NCBI GenBank assembly: GCA_900547465.1
Contig: URHJ01000022.1
Location: 1-20,361 of the forward strand
DNA: 20,361 nucleotides
Origin: an uncultured Mycoplasmatota bacterium
Lineage (GTDB): Bacteria > Bacillota_I > Bacilli_A > RF39 > UBA660
Direction: 5' to 3'
Shown here: one piece after another, positions 14,819 to 20,361 of the stretch
Layout: every line of letters starts with the position of its first letter
How positions within the stretch are numbered: the stretch's first letter is position 1
Notes under the pieces: model-generated
The model's database searches: none
What the model saw: the letters and a program-made list of their open reading frames with translations, nothing else
Told to the model about the DNA's origin: nothing
Program-made: the position numbers and the translations under genes

Positions 14819-16281
14819 TACTCTTCACCTACCTTACTATATATATCTTTTAGTCCTGTTACTTTTTCAATGTAATTAGCCATATTTAGAACTACATCAT
14901 CTTCACATACTCTACCAGTTAAATTAATTCCAACAGGCATATCGTTAACCATTGTAAATGGTAATGTTATTGAAGGAAATCCTCCAAAGTTACCTATTGC
15001 TAGATGATTTTCTAAAATTAAATATCTATCTGATAGTTTTTCTGAATCATCTGAAAATTTAGGAGCAATACCACCACTTGCAGGTAAAATCATTCCATCA
15101 TAAGTTTTAAATAAATCATTGATTTTATCTACAATTAATCTTCTAACACGACAAGCATTTAAGAATAATTTTTCTTGGTTTTCTTTTTGTAGAATGAAGC
15201 TTCCTAAAATGAAACGTCTTTTAATTAATTCTGAAAATCCTTCAGTTCTTGCTTTCATCATTAATTCTTGATAAGAAGCTACTCCCTCAGGTCTAGGTCC
15301 AAATTGAATTCCTGTTAAGTTAGCATTATTACTTGTAGCTTCAGCACAACTAATGCTCATGTATGATGGATATATTGCTTCAAGTAAGTTTTTATCAATT
15401 GAGATCTCTTCAATAATAAATCCTTCTTCTCTTAATTTATCTAAAGTTTTATAAAAGTCGTCTAATACTTTCATTAATACTTCATCATTGCTATCTTTAT
15501 ATAGTTCTTTATCACATACTTCTTTGATATAGAATAGTTTTCTTCCCTTTATATCATTTTCTAAAGTATCAACATAGTTTTTTAAATCATCTTTTAGACT
15601 AGTCATATCGGCTTCATCTTGACCTTTAATAATATCTGTTACAATTGCAGCATCTTTAACGTTTCTAGTTAAACATCCAACGTGATCAAGACTAGATGCA
15701 AAAGCAAATAATCCATATCTAGAAATTCTTCCGTATGTTGGTTTAAATCCAACTACACCACCTAAAGATGCAGGTTTACGAATAGAGTCTCCTGTATCTG
15801 AACCAATTGCAAAAGGAACAAGTCCTAGGGCAACACTTGAAGCTGATCCTGCACTAGAACCACCTATCATTCTTGTTTTATCCCAAGGATTTTTAACCAC
15901 ACCAGTATGACCTGTTGTACCAGTTCCACCCATAGCAAGTTCATCTAAAACTGTTTTTCCAACTAATACTCCACCAGCATTTTTTAACTTTTTATAAACA
16001 GTTGCATCATATACAGGAATATAATCTTTTAAAATATTAGATGATGATGTTGTTAAAATATTAGCTGTTGAAAAATTATCTTTTAAAGCATATGGAATAC
16101 CAGTAATTAAAGTATCTTTTCTTGCTTTCATTTTGAATTTATCTATAATTGTAACAAAAGAATTATATTCATCTTGATACTTATGGCAATCTTCTACTAC
16201 GCTTTTAAATATCTCTTCTGGACTAACACCTTGATTATCAATTAAATCTCTTAATTCAGTAATATTTTTTCCTCTATACAT
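14818..16281 (-). CDS. gatA: Asp-tRNA(Asn)/Glu-tRNA(Gln) amidotransferase subunit A
   Basis: GatA is the amidase-signature subunit (487 residues) that releases ammonia from glutamine or asparagine for GatB. The Ser-cisSer-Lys triad is visible as Lys67 (YALKDNF), Ser142 (GGSSAGSA) and the nucleophile Ser166, with the same spacing as K79/S154/S178 in the S. aureus enzyme. The nucleophile motif reads GSDTGDSIRKPAS; the common form is GSDTGGSIRQPAS, so the residue just before the nucleophile is Asp165 rather than Gly. Further on FKPTYGRISRYGLFAFASSLDHVG is a clear GatA hallmark. It begins 1 nt after the gatC stop codon and its Shine-Dalgarno (AAGGTGG) lies inside gatC. Confidence 0.97.
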   Translation of the reverse strand: MYRGKNITELRDLIDNQGVSPEEIFKSVVEDCHKYQDEYNSFVTIIDKFKMKARKDTLITGIPYALKDNFSTANILTTSSSNILKDYIPVYDATVYKKLKNAGGVLVGKTVLDELAMGGTGTTGHTGVVKNPWDKTRMIGGSSAGSASSVALGLVPFAIGSDTGDSIRKPASLGGVVGFKPTYGRISRYGLFAFASSLDHVGCLTRNVKDAAIVTDIIKGQDEADMTSLKDDLKNYVDTLENDIKGRKLFYIKEVCDKELYKDSNDEVLMKVLDDFYKTLDKLREEGFIIEEISIDKNLLEAIYPSYMSISCAEATSNNANLTGIQFGPRPEGVASYQELMMKARTEGFSELIKRRFILGSFILQKENQEKLFLNACRVRRLIVDKINDLFKTYDGMILPASGGIAPKFSDDSEKLSDRYLILENHLAIGNFGGFPSITLPFTMVNDMPVGINLTGRVCEDDVVLNMANYIEKVTGLKDIYSKVGEE

Positions 16282-16282
16282 T

Positions 16283-16573
16283 TTATTCCACCACCTTAGG
16301 TATTTTCACTTGATCATCTACTTGATGTTTAGTATTTGCTAAAACCTCACCTGTTGTTAAATAGTCTTTTACAACATCTTCTCTTAATTTTGCATCCTTA
16401 TTTATAAATGGAAATGTCATAGGTTTAACACTTTCAATATCAGGAATATTAGCTATTAATTCCATTTGTTTCAAAATAATATCAAATTCTTCTTGAAGTG
16501 TTGAATATTCTTCTTCATCCATATCAAACATTAATAATTTGGCATATTTCTTTAACTTTTCTTTTTCTATCAT
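16283..16573 (-). CDS. gatC: Asp-tRNA(Asn)/Glu-tRNA(Gln) amidotransferase subunit C
   Basis: The small GatC subunit (96 residues) wraps around the GatA-GatB interface and stabilises the complex. The N-terminal helical part (EKEKLKKYAKLLMFDMDEEEY) and the later VKPMTFPF, followed by LREDVV, fit the family pattern in which a V-x-P-hydrophobic segment precedes LREDxV. ATG 16573 has a strong AGGAGG (16582-16587). It is the first gene after the T-box terminator, so it is the first to be switched off when the leader terminates. Confidence 0.95.
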   Translation of the reverse strand: MIEKEKLKKYAKLLMFDMDEEEYSTLQEEFDIILKQMELIANIPDIESVKPMTFPFINKDAKLREDVVKDYLTTGEVLANTKHQVDDQVKIPKVVE

Positions 16574-16594
16574 CGTTAAATCCTCCTATCAAAC

Positions 16595-16637
16595 AAAAAA
16601 CACTAGTTCATCCACAAAGGGACGAAAACTAGTGTTT
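16595..16637 (-). terminator. T-box attenuator (terminator) before gatC
   Basis: The arms beginning AAACACTAGTT and ending AACTAGTGTTT enclose an inner helix UCGUCC/GGAUGA; they pair over about 16 bp with a 2-nt bulge and a 6-nt loop, followed by a T-run (16595-16600). Its 5' arm starts right after the T-box core, so it competes with the antiterminator. Confidence 0.93.
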
Positions 16638-16851
16638 CCGCGGTACCACCCAATTTATTATAAAGGTAAACCTTTAATAATCACTTTAAGTATGTATTAA
16701 TAACGGTAATACTTCCGGTCTAGCCTACTTGTTAAAATACTTTCGGTAAACAACTCCAGAGTGTTCTTTCAAATAAATCCATTACTAGGCTCACACCAAA
16801 TCCTAGCTCGCTTAAATTTCAAATATTTTACTTTTCTCTTTCTCAGTCAAT
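16595..16851 (-). promoter_or_regulatory. T-box riboswitch leader controlling gatCAB-aspS, specifier AAC (Asn) overlapping GAA (Glu)
   Basis: A full T-box leader. Stem I shows the AGUA motif (16829-16832), a distal hairpin CUAGG/CCUAG (16802-16806 and 16785-16789) with a GGUGUGAG loop, and a specifier strand that reads GAAAGAACA before CUCU; CUCU pairs with AGAG of the 5' side. The codon directly before the conserved purine is AAC (16763-16765), for Asn; one base upstream the same bases read GAA (16764-16766), for Glu. A stem III hairpin lies at 16655-16680. The antiterminator core UGGUACCGCGG is at 16638-16648, ready to pair with the NCCA end of an uncharged tRNA. The leader fills most of the 16574-16953 gap; in 16888-16953 nothing beyond AT-rich sequence is seen. 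Confidence 0.95.
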
Positions 16852-16857
16852 ATATAA

Positions 16858-16887
16858 ATTATATATGTTTTTAGCTATATTTGTCAA
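16858..16887 (-). promoter_or_regulatory. Promoter of the T-box-gatCAB-aspS transcript
   Basis: On the minus strand a perfect TTGACA (16882-16887), an 18-bp spacer and a perfect TATAAT (16858-16863). The start is predicted near 16851, giving a leader of about 280 nt to the gatC start codon. Confidence 0.85.
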
Positions 16888-16953
16888 TACTTTTATCTCT
16901 ATTCTAATATTATAATGCACATAAATTGGAAATATATTTTCAAATATCAAATT

Positions 16954-17742
16954 TTATTTTTTATATGTTTTATTTACTCCTTTTTCATCTATTAAATTCA
17001 TTGGAATTTTTCCATTAACAACATAATCAACAAAGCCAACATCTATCTTTAATAATCCTATTAAAAATTTCTTACTGGTAAGCCAATTTTTTTGTTCTTG
17101 TTCTTTTAATGTAGTTGTTGGAAATAATCCTTCTTTTTGTTCAAAAAATTCTTTATAAATATTGCTTGGTTTAAATAGATATCCATCAATATTTTTCCTC
17201 CTATTTAAATAGGTTAAGGCTACATCTGGATTACTTCTTAAACTAGTTTCTGTTGTTAAAAAACTGCTAACATTAGACGATTTATCATGTTTTATGGCAT
17301 AGTTCATATATTTTGGATCATTCCTAAATTTCTCGTTCATATATCTTATATTTTGACCATCCAACATTATAATCAATTTTATTAAGTCCTCATTTTGTTT
17401 AATTGAATAATCTGCAAAGTCTTTAAATAAATCTCCTACTTTTATATCTCCTAAAATAGATAATTTTTCACTTTCTTTATCTATACTATTTAATATGAAT
17501 AATTTTAAAAATAGACTCACTTCATCCTGTTCAGTTTCAATTCCAAATTTCTTCTTTTGAGATTGTTTTTCTTTATTTCCTATACTCATTAGCATATTTG
17601 AGTGTTCTATACTGCATAGATAGGTTAATAATAACTGCTCTTGCCCAGTAATTGTAATACTATCATAAAGTTTTTCAATTTGTTCTTGTGATAAATTAGG
17701 ATACTTCTCAATCAATTCATTTATTCCGCGATCTTTTTTCAT
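16954..17742 (-). CDS. Hypothetical protein, 262 residues
   Basis: A soluble, helix-rich protein without signal peptide or membrane segments. Its composition is Lys/Asn/Asp-rich like its neighbours. Two stretches (about residues 130-180, NDPKYMNYAIKHD...RSNPDVALTYLN, and the C-terminal LTSKKFLIGLLKIDVGFVDYV) faintly recall the helical repeats of DUF4116-type proteins (short units with the pattern 'xP-x-hydrophobic-A/L-Leu'), but the match is too weak for an assignment. ATG 17742 has AAAGGGG as Shine-Dalgarno, and a strong promoter precedes it. No hairpin terminator is visible after it, so some transcription may run into the T-box region. Confidence 0.65.
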   Translation of the reverse strand: MKKDRGINELIEKYPNLSQEQIEKLYDSITITGQEQLLLTYLCSIEHSNMLMSIGNKEKQSQKKKFGIETEQDEVSLFLKLFILNSIDKESEKLSILGDIKVGDLFKDFADYSIKQNEDLIKLIIMLDGQNIRYMNEKFRNDPKYMNYAIKHDKSSNVSSFLTTETSLRSNPDVALTYLNRRKNIDGYLFKPSNIYKEFFEQKEGLFPTTTLKEQEQKNWLTSKKFLIGLLKIDVGFVDYVVNGKIPMNLIDEKGVNKTYKK

Positions 17743-17771
17743 AATAACTCAACCCCTTTAGATAGTTGCTT

Positions 17772-17800
17772 ATTATACCAAAAATTCTTAGATAAATCAA
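17772..17800 (-). promoter_or_regulatory. Promoter of the 262-residue hypothetical gene
   Basis: On the minus strand TTGATT (17795-17800), a 17-bp spacer and extended -10 TGG-TATAAT (17772-17777), lying in the divergent gap before trpS. Confidence 0.75.
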
Positions 17801-17849
17801 CTTTTATTTAGAATAATATTATGATAGAATATTAACAGGAAGTGATAGT

Positions 17850-18854
17850 ATGAAAAAAACAATTTTAACAGGATTAAGACCTACTGGTAATCTACATCTT
17901 GGTCATTATTTTGGTGCAGGTATTAACTATGTAAAAATGCAAGATGAATATGATTTTTTCTTAGAAATAGCTGATGTTCAAGCTTTAACTGATAATTTTA
18001 ATGATCCTGAAAAAGTAAGACACAATGTTTATGAGATAACGATGGATTTATTATCAATAGGAATTGATCCCAAGAAGGTGCATATATTTATTCAGTCTAA
18101 GATACCTGAAATAGCTGAACTTACTGTATTTTATTCTAATTTAGTTACTGTTTCTAGATTATTTAGGAATCCGACAGTTAAGAACGAAGTTGCACAAAAA
18201 AAAGAGTTATTTGGTAATAATGGAGAAAGTATAACTTACGGATTTTTAGGATATCCTGTTTCCCAAGCTGCAGACATTACAGCTTTTAGAGGTGAAGTTG
18301 TTCCTGTTGGTGATGATCAATTACCTTTACTTGAACAATGTCGTGAAATAGTTCGAAAATTTAATAGTATCTACGGAGATGTCTTGGTTGAACCAGAACA
18401 AGTATTGAGTACAACATCAAGACTTAAAGGACTTGATGGTAATGAAAAAATGGGTAAAAGTTTAGGAAATGCAATTTTCTTAGTTGATAATGAAGAAACA
18501 ATCAAGGATAAAGTAATGGGCGCTATTACTGATCCTAAAAAGATAAAGAAAGATGATCCTGCTAATCCTGATGTATGTATGGTTTATTATTATCATAAGT
18601 TGGTTACTCCAGAAGATGATGTTAAAAATATATGTTCAGAATGTAAAAAAGGTGCACGTGGCTGTGTTCAATGTAAAAAAGAATTAATTAAGAATTTAAA
18701 TAATTTCTTAGAACCAATTAGAGAAAAAAGAAAATATTATGAAGAAAATAAAGATGTTGTAGAAAATATTCTAAAAGAAGGTACAACATATGCTCAAAAT
18801 ATTGCAAAGGAAAACATGAATAATATTAAATCTGCAATGAAAATAGATTACTAA
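17850..18854 (+). CDS. trpS: Tryptophanyl-tRNA synthetase with a [4Fe-4S]-type cysteine motif
   Basis: A class Ic synthetase (334 residues) that charges tRNA(Trp). The HIGH motif appears as HLGH (16-19) and the KMSKS motif as KMGKS (200-204). The Rossmann core and the FLGYPVSQAADI segment are typical TrpRS. Between the catalytic core and C-terminal helices lie Cys243, Cys265, Cys272 and Cys275, spaced C-x21-C-x6-C-x2-C, within NPDVCMVYYYHK and ECKKGARGCVQCKK. Thermotoga maritima TrpRS binds a [4Fe-4S] cluster near the anticodon-binding region with C-x22-C-x6-C-x2-C in a very similar context, so a cluster is likely here. Cys262 is an extra cysteine. ATG 17850 follows AGGAAGTGAT; a possible -10 (TGA-TAGAAT, 17822-17830) lacks a clear -35. 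Confidence 0.96.
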   Translation: MKKTILTGLRPTGNLHLGHYFGAGINYVKMQDEYDFFLEIADVQALTDNFNDPEKVRHNVYEITMDLLSIGIDPKKVHIFIQSKIPEIAELTVFYSNLVTVSRLFRNPTVKNEVAQKKELFGNNGESITYGFLGYPVSQAADITAFRGEVVPVGDDQLPLLEQCREIVRKFNSIYGDVLVEPEQVLSTTSRLKGLDGNEKMGKSLGNAIFLVDNEETIKDKVMGAITDPKKIKKDDPANPDVCMVYYYHKLVTPEDDVKNICSECKKGARGCVQCKKELIKNLNNFLEPIREKRKYYEENKDVVENILKEGTTYAQNIAKENMNNIKSAMKIDY

Positions 18855-18887
18855 AAAAGGGTTACTAAAAAGTAACTCTTTTATTTT
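18853..18887. terminator. Bidirectional terminator between trpS and the minus-strand anchored protein
   Basis: An 11-bp stem with one G-U pair (18856-18866 with 18871-18881) and an AAAA loop. TTTTATTTT follows on the plus strand; on the minus strand CCCTTTTTT follows. The stop codon of the convergent gene (18881-18883) lies at its edge. Confidence 0.88.
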
Positions 18888-19423
18888 GTATTTTGAACTC
18901 TTAATTTACCAACAAAAGTTTTATTCATAACATCGTTTTCAGCATCTTTATTAATCCAAACTTGTAATGTATAATTATTTACCGATTTAGCATTTATTAT
19001 ACCGCTTTCTATTTTTCTATTTTCTAAGTCGTTTAAATTACCAATAGTCTCTACTCCATTATTAACTAATTTATATCTTACATCTTTATCTTGTAACTCT
19101 TCTGTTTGATCTGGTATTATTTTATCAATAAACATATCATATTTAATAGGATTTGAACTTTCATTTTTTAATCTAAAAATATATTTTTGAGTTTGTGTTC
19201 CTTTAGCATCAGACATTGGAACTGCTTTTTGTAAAATAATTTCGGTATCTTCTTCTAATTCTAATGACAAATCTCCAGAATTAATAATATTTACTTTGTC
19301 AGATGTTTTACTAAATGTTAACCAACTATAACTACCTGCAATTAAAAGTATTATAACAATAACTAAAACTAGAGCTTGTCTTGTTACTTGATAATTTTTA
19401 TTTTTACTTTCTACATTGCTCAT
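18881..19423 (-). CDS. Membrane-anchored TasA/camelysin-like extracytoplasmic protein
   Basis: A 180-residue protein with a basic N-terminus (MSNVESKNKNYQVTRQ), a membrane helix (about 16-30) and then GSYSWLTFS, followed by a beta-rich domain: SDKVNIINSGDLSLELEE, AVPMSDAKGTQ, YIFRLKNES..PIKYDMFID, NYTLQVWINKDA and a final GKLRV. This arrangement is that of the TasA/camelysin-like secreted proteins whose signal peptides are often processed by SipW-type peptidases ('GTYAWFT'-like motif after the helix). No such peptidase is in the window. The domain may form surface fibres or sit on the cell surface; this is family inference. Shine-Dalgarno AAAGGATGAT precedes ATG 19423. Confidence 0.75.
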   Translation of the reverse strand: MSNVESKNKNYQVTRQALVLVIVIILLIAGSYSWLTFSKTSDKVNIINSGDLSLELEEDTEIILQKAVPMSDAKGTQTQKYIFRLKNESSNPIKYDMFIDKIIPDQTEELQDKDVRYKLVNNGVETIGNLNDLENRKIESGIINAKSVNNYTLQVWINKDAENDVMNKTFVGKLRVQNTK

Positions 19424-19456
19424 ACTATATCATCCTTTTACTCTTCTATATTACAT

Positions 19457-19486
19457 ATTATACATTCATATGTAGTTTAAAAGCAA
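19457..19486 (-). promoter_or_regulatory. Possible promoter of the TasA/camelysin-like gene
   Basis: On the minus strand TTGCTT (19481-19486), an 18-bp spacer and a perfect TATAAT (19457-19462). The -35 is weak. Confidence 0.4.
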
Positions 19487-19509
19487 TAAGAATAGATAAA
19501 TTTATGTAT

Positions 19510-20190
19510 TTATTTTTTACTTGCAATTTGATATTTTTTTCTTTTCTTTGTTTGGATTAGTTTTAAAATTTTATATAGTTCGTTATGGATAGATGAAAAA
19601 TTATTATCTATATCCTCTATTAATTTATTATACTTTTCATCTATTGTTTTATTATTTTTAGGATAAACTTCCTCGTACAAATAATTTATTTTTTCATATA
19701 ATTTTTTTCTATAAGCATATTTTAGTTCTCTTAATAGATAATTTTTTCTAAACTCTTCTTCTCTAGTTAAAAAATTTATTTTCTTTAATTTCTTTATTAT
19801 TTTATATGATATTATTTTTCTTTCTAATTCGTTACTTATATCAAGTATTTCTTCTTCTTCATCTATTAATAGAAAGCTTTTGAACAATGATTTTCCTTCT
19901 TTATTAAACTCTACACCTAGTACTTTATAGTTATCAGTTAATAAGCAAGCATAATCTATTATACTGGTTTTTTCTCCTGAGTAAACTTCGGATTTTTGAT
20001 ATATTTCATCTAAAAACTGTTGATTAACTGATACTAAGTTATATATAAAATCATCTAATGTGTTACTGTCAACTTTAAAAATCGGAATTTTTTTTATATG
20101 TTCCAAATTATCTTTATTACTCCATTCAAAAGATTCGTATACCCTTTTACTATCTAATAAATTTAATACAATATCATAAACGTTTGTCAT
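19510..20190 (-). CDS. DUF3603-like protein of unknown function
   Basis: A 226-residue cytoplasmic protein. The N-terminus (VYDIVLNLLDSKRVYESFEWSNKDNLEHIKKIPIFKV) and the later ACLLTDNYKVLGVEFN resemble the DUF3603 family of Bacilli (B. subtilis YjbA type), whose pattern is '-V-D--LN---..EW---D--..-K-P--KV'. The middle and end (about residues 125-226) are Lys/Glu-rich and helical, probably coiled coil, ending in a strongly basic tail (KKRKKYQIASKK). The function is not known. Its ATG 20190 lies inside the end of the preceding gene, and the Shine-Dalgarno (AAAGGGGAAG) is within that gene, so the two are probably coupled. Confidence 0.7.
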   Translation of the reverse strand: MTNVYDIVLNLLDSKRVYESFEWSNKDNLEHIKKIPIFKVDSNTLDDFIYNLVSVNQQFLDEIYQKSEVYSGEKTSIIDYACLLTDNYKVLGVEFNKEGKSLFKSFLLIDEEEEILDISNELERKIISYKIIKKLKKINFLTREEEFRKNYLLRELKYAYRKKLYEKINYLYEEVYPKNNKTIDEKYNKLIEDIDNNFSSIHNELYKILKLIQTKKRKKYQIASKK

Positions 20191-20361
20191 GTTTCTTCCC
20201 CTTTCTAAACAAAGATATAAGTATTATTAGTAATCCTAATATCAAAGACCAACATTCATATCTGGTTGTTAGATATAAAAAATATTCTTTAATATTATAA
20301 CCAAATGAAATTAAATTAATATATATAATTATATAAAAAAAGCCTAATACCATTAATATAA
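20174..20361 (-). CDS. Partial CDS, C-terminal part of a small membrane protein
   Basis: An open frame enters from the right edge and ends in TGA at 20174-20176, overlapping the DUF3603-like start by 17 nt. The visible 61 residues hold two membrane helices (about VLGFFYIIIYINLISF and SLILGLLIILISLF) joined by a Tyr-rich loop (NIKEYFLYLTTRYECW), ending in a basic tail (RKGKKHDKRL). An ATG at 20353 could be the true start of a 59-residue two-helix protein, but its upstream region is outside the window. No family is recognised. It is the only recognised gene here that ends in TGA. Confidence 0.6.
   Translation of the reverse strand, partial: ILMVLGFFYIIIYINLISFGYNIKEYFLYLTTRYECWSLILGLLIILISLFRKGKKHDKRL

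Noticed and set aside
16655..16680. Hairpin that could be taken as a separate terminator.
   Set aside because: It has no U-tract and lies directly before the T-box core, where stem III of the leader is expected.
1..20361. Mycoplasma-type genetic code with TGA as Trp, suggested by the very low G+C.
   Set aside because: Trp is encoded by TGG throughout, and all conserved genes are full length without reading TGA as a sense codon.
1..20361. Mobile elements, CRISPR arrays, phage genes, tRNA or rRNA genes.
   Set aside because: No direct-repeat arrays, transposase or integrase motifs, cloverleaf or rRNA sequences were seen by eye on either strand.

Overview
The window comes from a chromosome of very low G+C, with short intergenic gaps, strong Shine-Dalgarno sites (GGAGG, GAGGTGAT), and TAA at nearly every stop codon. 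Tryptophan is written as TGG and all genes are full length without reading TGA as Trp, so the standard bacterial code applies. GatCAB, a T-box leader, a class I fructose-bisphosphate aldolase of the staphylococcal type, oleate hydratase, a YkpA/YbiT-type ABC-F protein and a DUF3603-like protein together point to an anaerobic, probably gut-associated Bacillota of the Bacilli/Erysipelotrichia/RF39-like kind. The species cannot be named from the sequence. No phage, transposon, CRISPR, rRNA or tRNA was seen; this is core chromosome with some lineage-specific genes.

Layout. Positions 1-2977, minus strand: start of an unknown gene at the left edge, a lipoprotein, glmS, and a four-helix membrane protein. 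Positions 2970-7257, minus strand: a single-domain Clp-like AAA+ ATPase overlapping the membrane protein gene, class I aldolase, an ABC-F protein and a small kinase-like protein. Positions 7284-10279: a divergent promoter region, then on the plus strand a TetR-family regulator, oleate hydratase and a coiled-coil protein. Positions 10335-11623, minus strand: a 108-residue unknown protein, a 48-residue YjcZ-like membrane peptide and a membrane-anchored extracytoplasmic protein. Positions 11641-16887, minus strand: promoter, T-box leader and the gatC-gatA-gatB-aspS operon. Positions 16954-18854: an unknown gene divergent from trpS. Positions 18881-20361, minus strand: a membrane-anchored TasA/camelysin-like protein, a DUF3603-like protein and the end of a membrane protein gene.

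The most coherent unit is the tRNA-dependent transamidation operon. AspS carries the His that marks non-discriminating AspRS, so it probably makes Asp-tRNA(Asn), which GatCAB converts to Asn-tRNA(Asn). The leader's specifier loop reads GAAC just before the closing helix, giving overlapping Asn (AAC) and Glu (GAA) codons, the arrangement described as a dual-specificity T-box for the transamidation operon of Clostridium acetobutylicum.

Other points for a second look are an ABC-F protein in which one of its two composite ATP sites has decayed, a TrpRS with a Thermotoga-like [4Fe-4S] cysteine motif, a stand-alone Clp D1-type ATPase paired with a membrane protein, and stop codons placed inside terminator hairpins.
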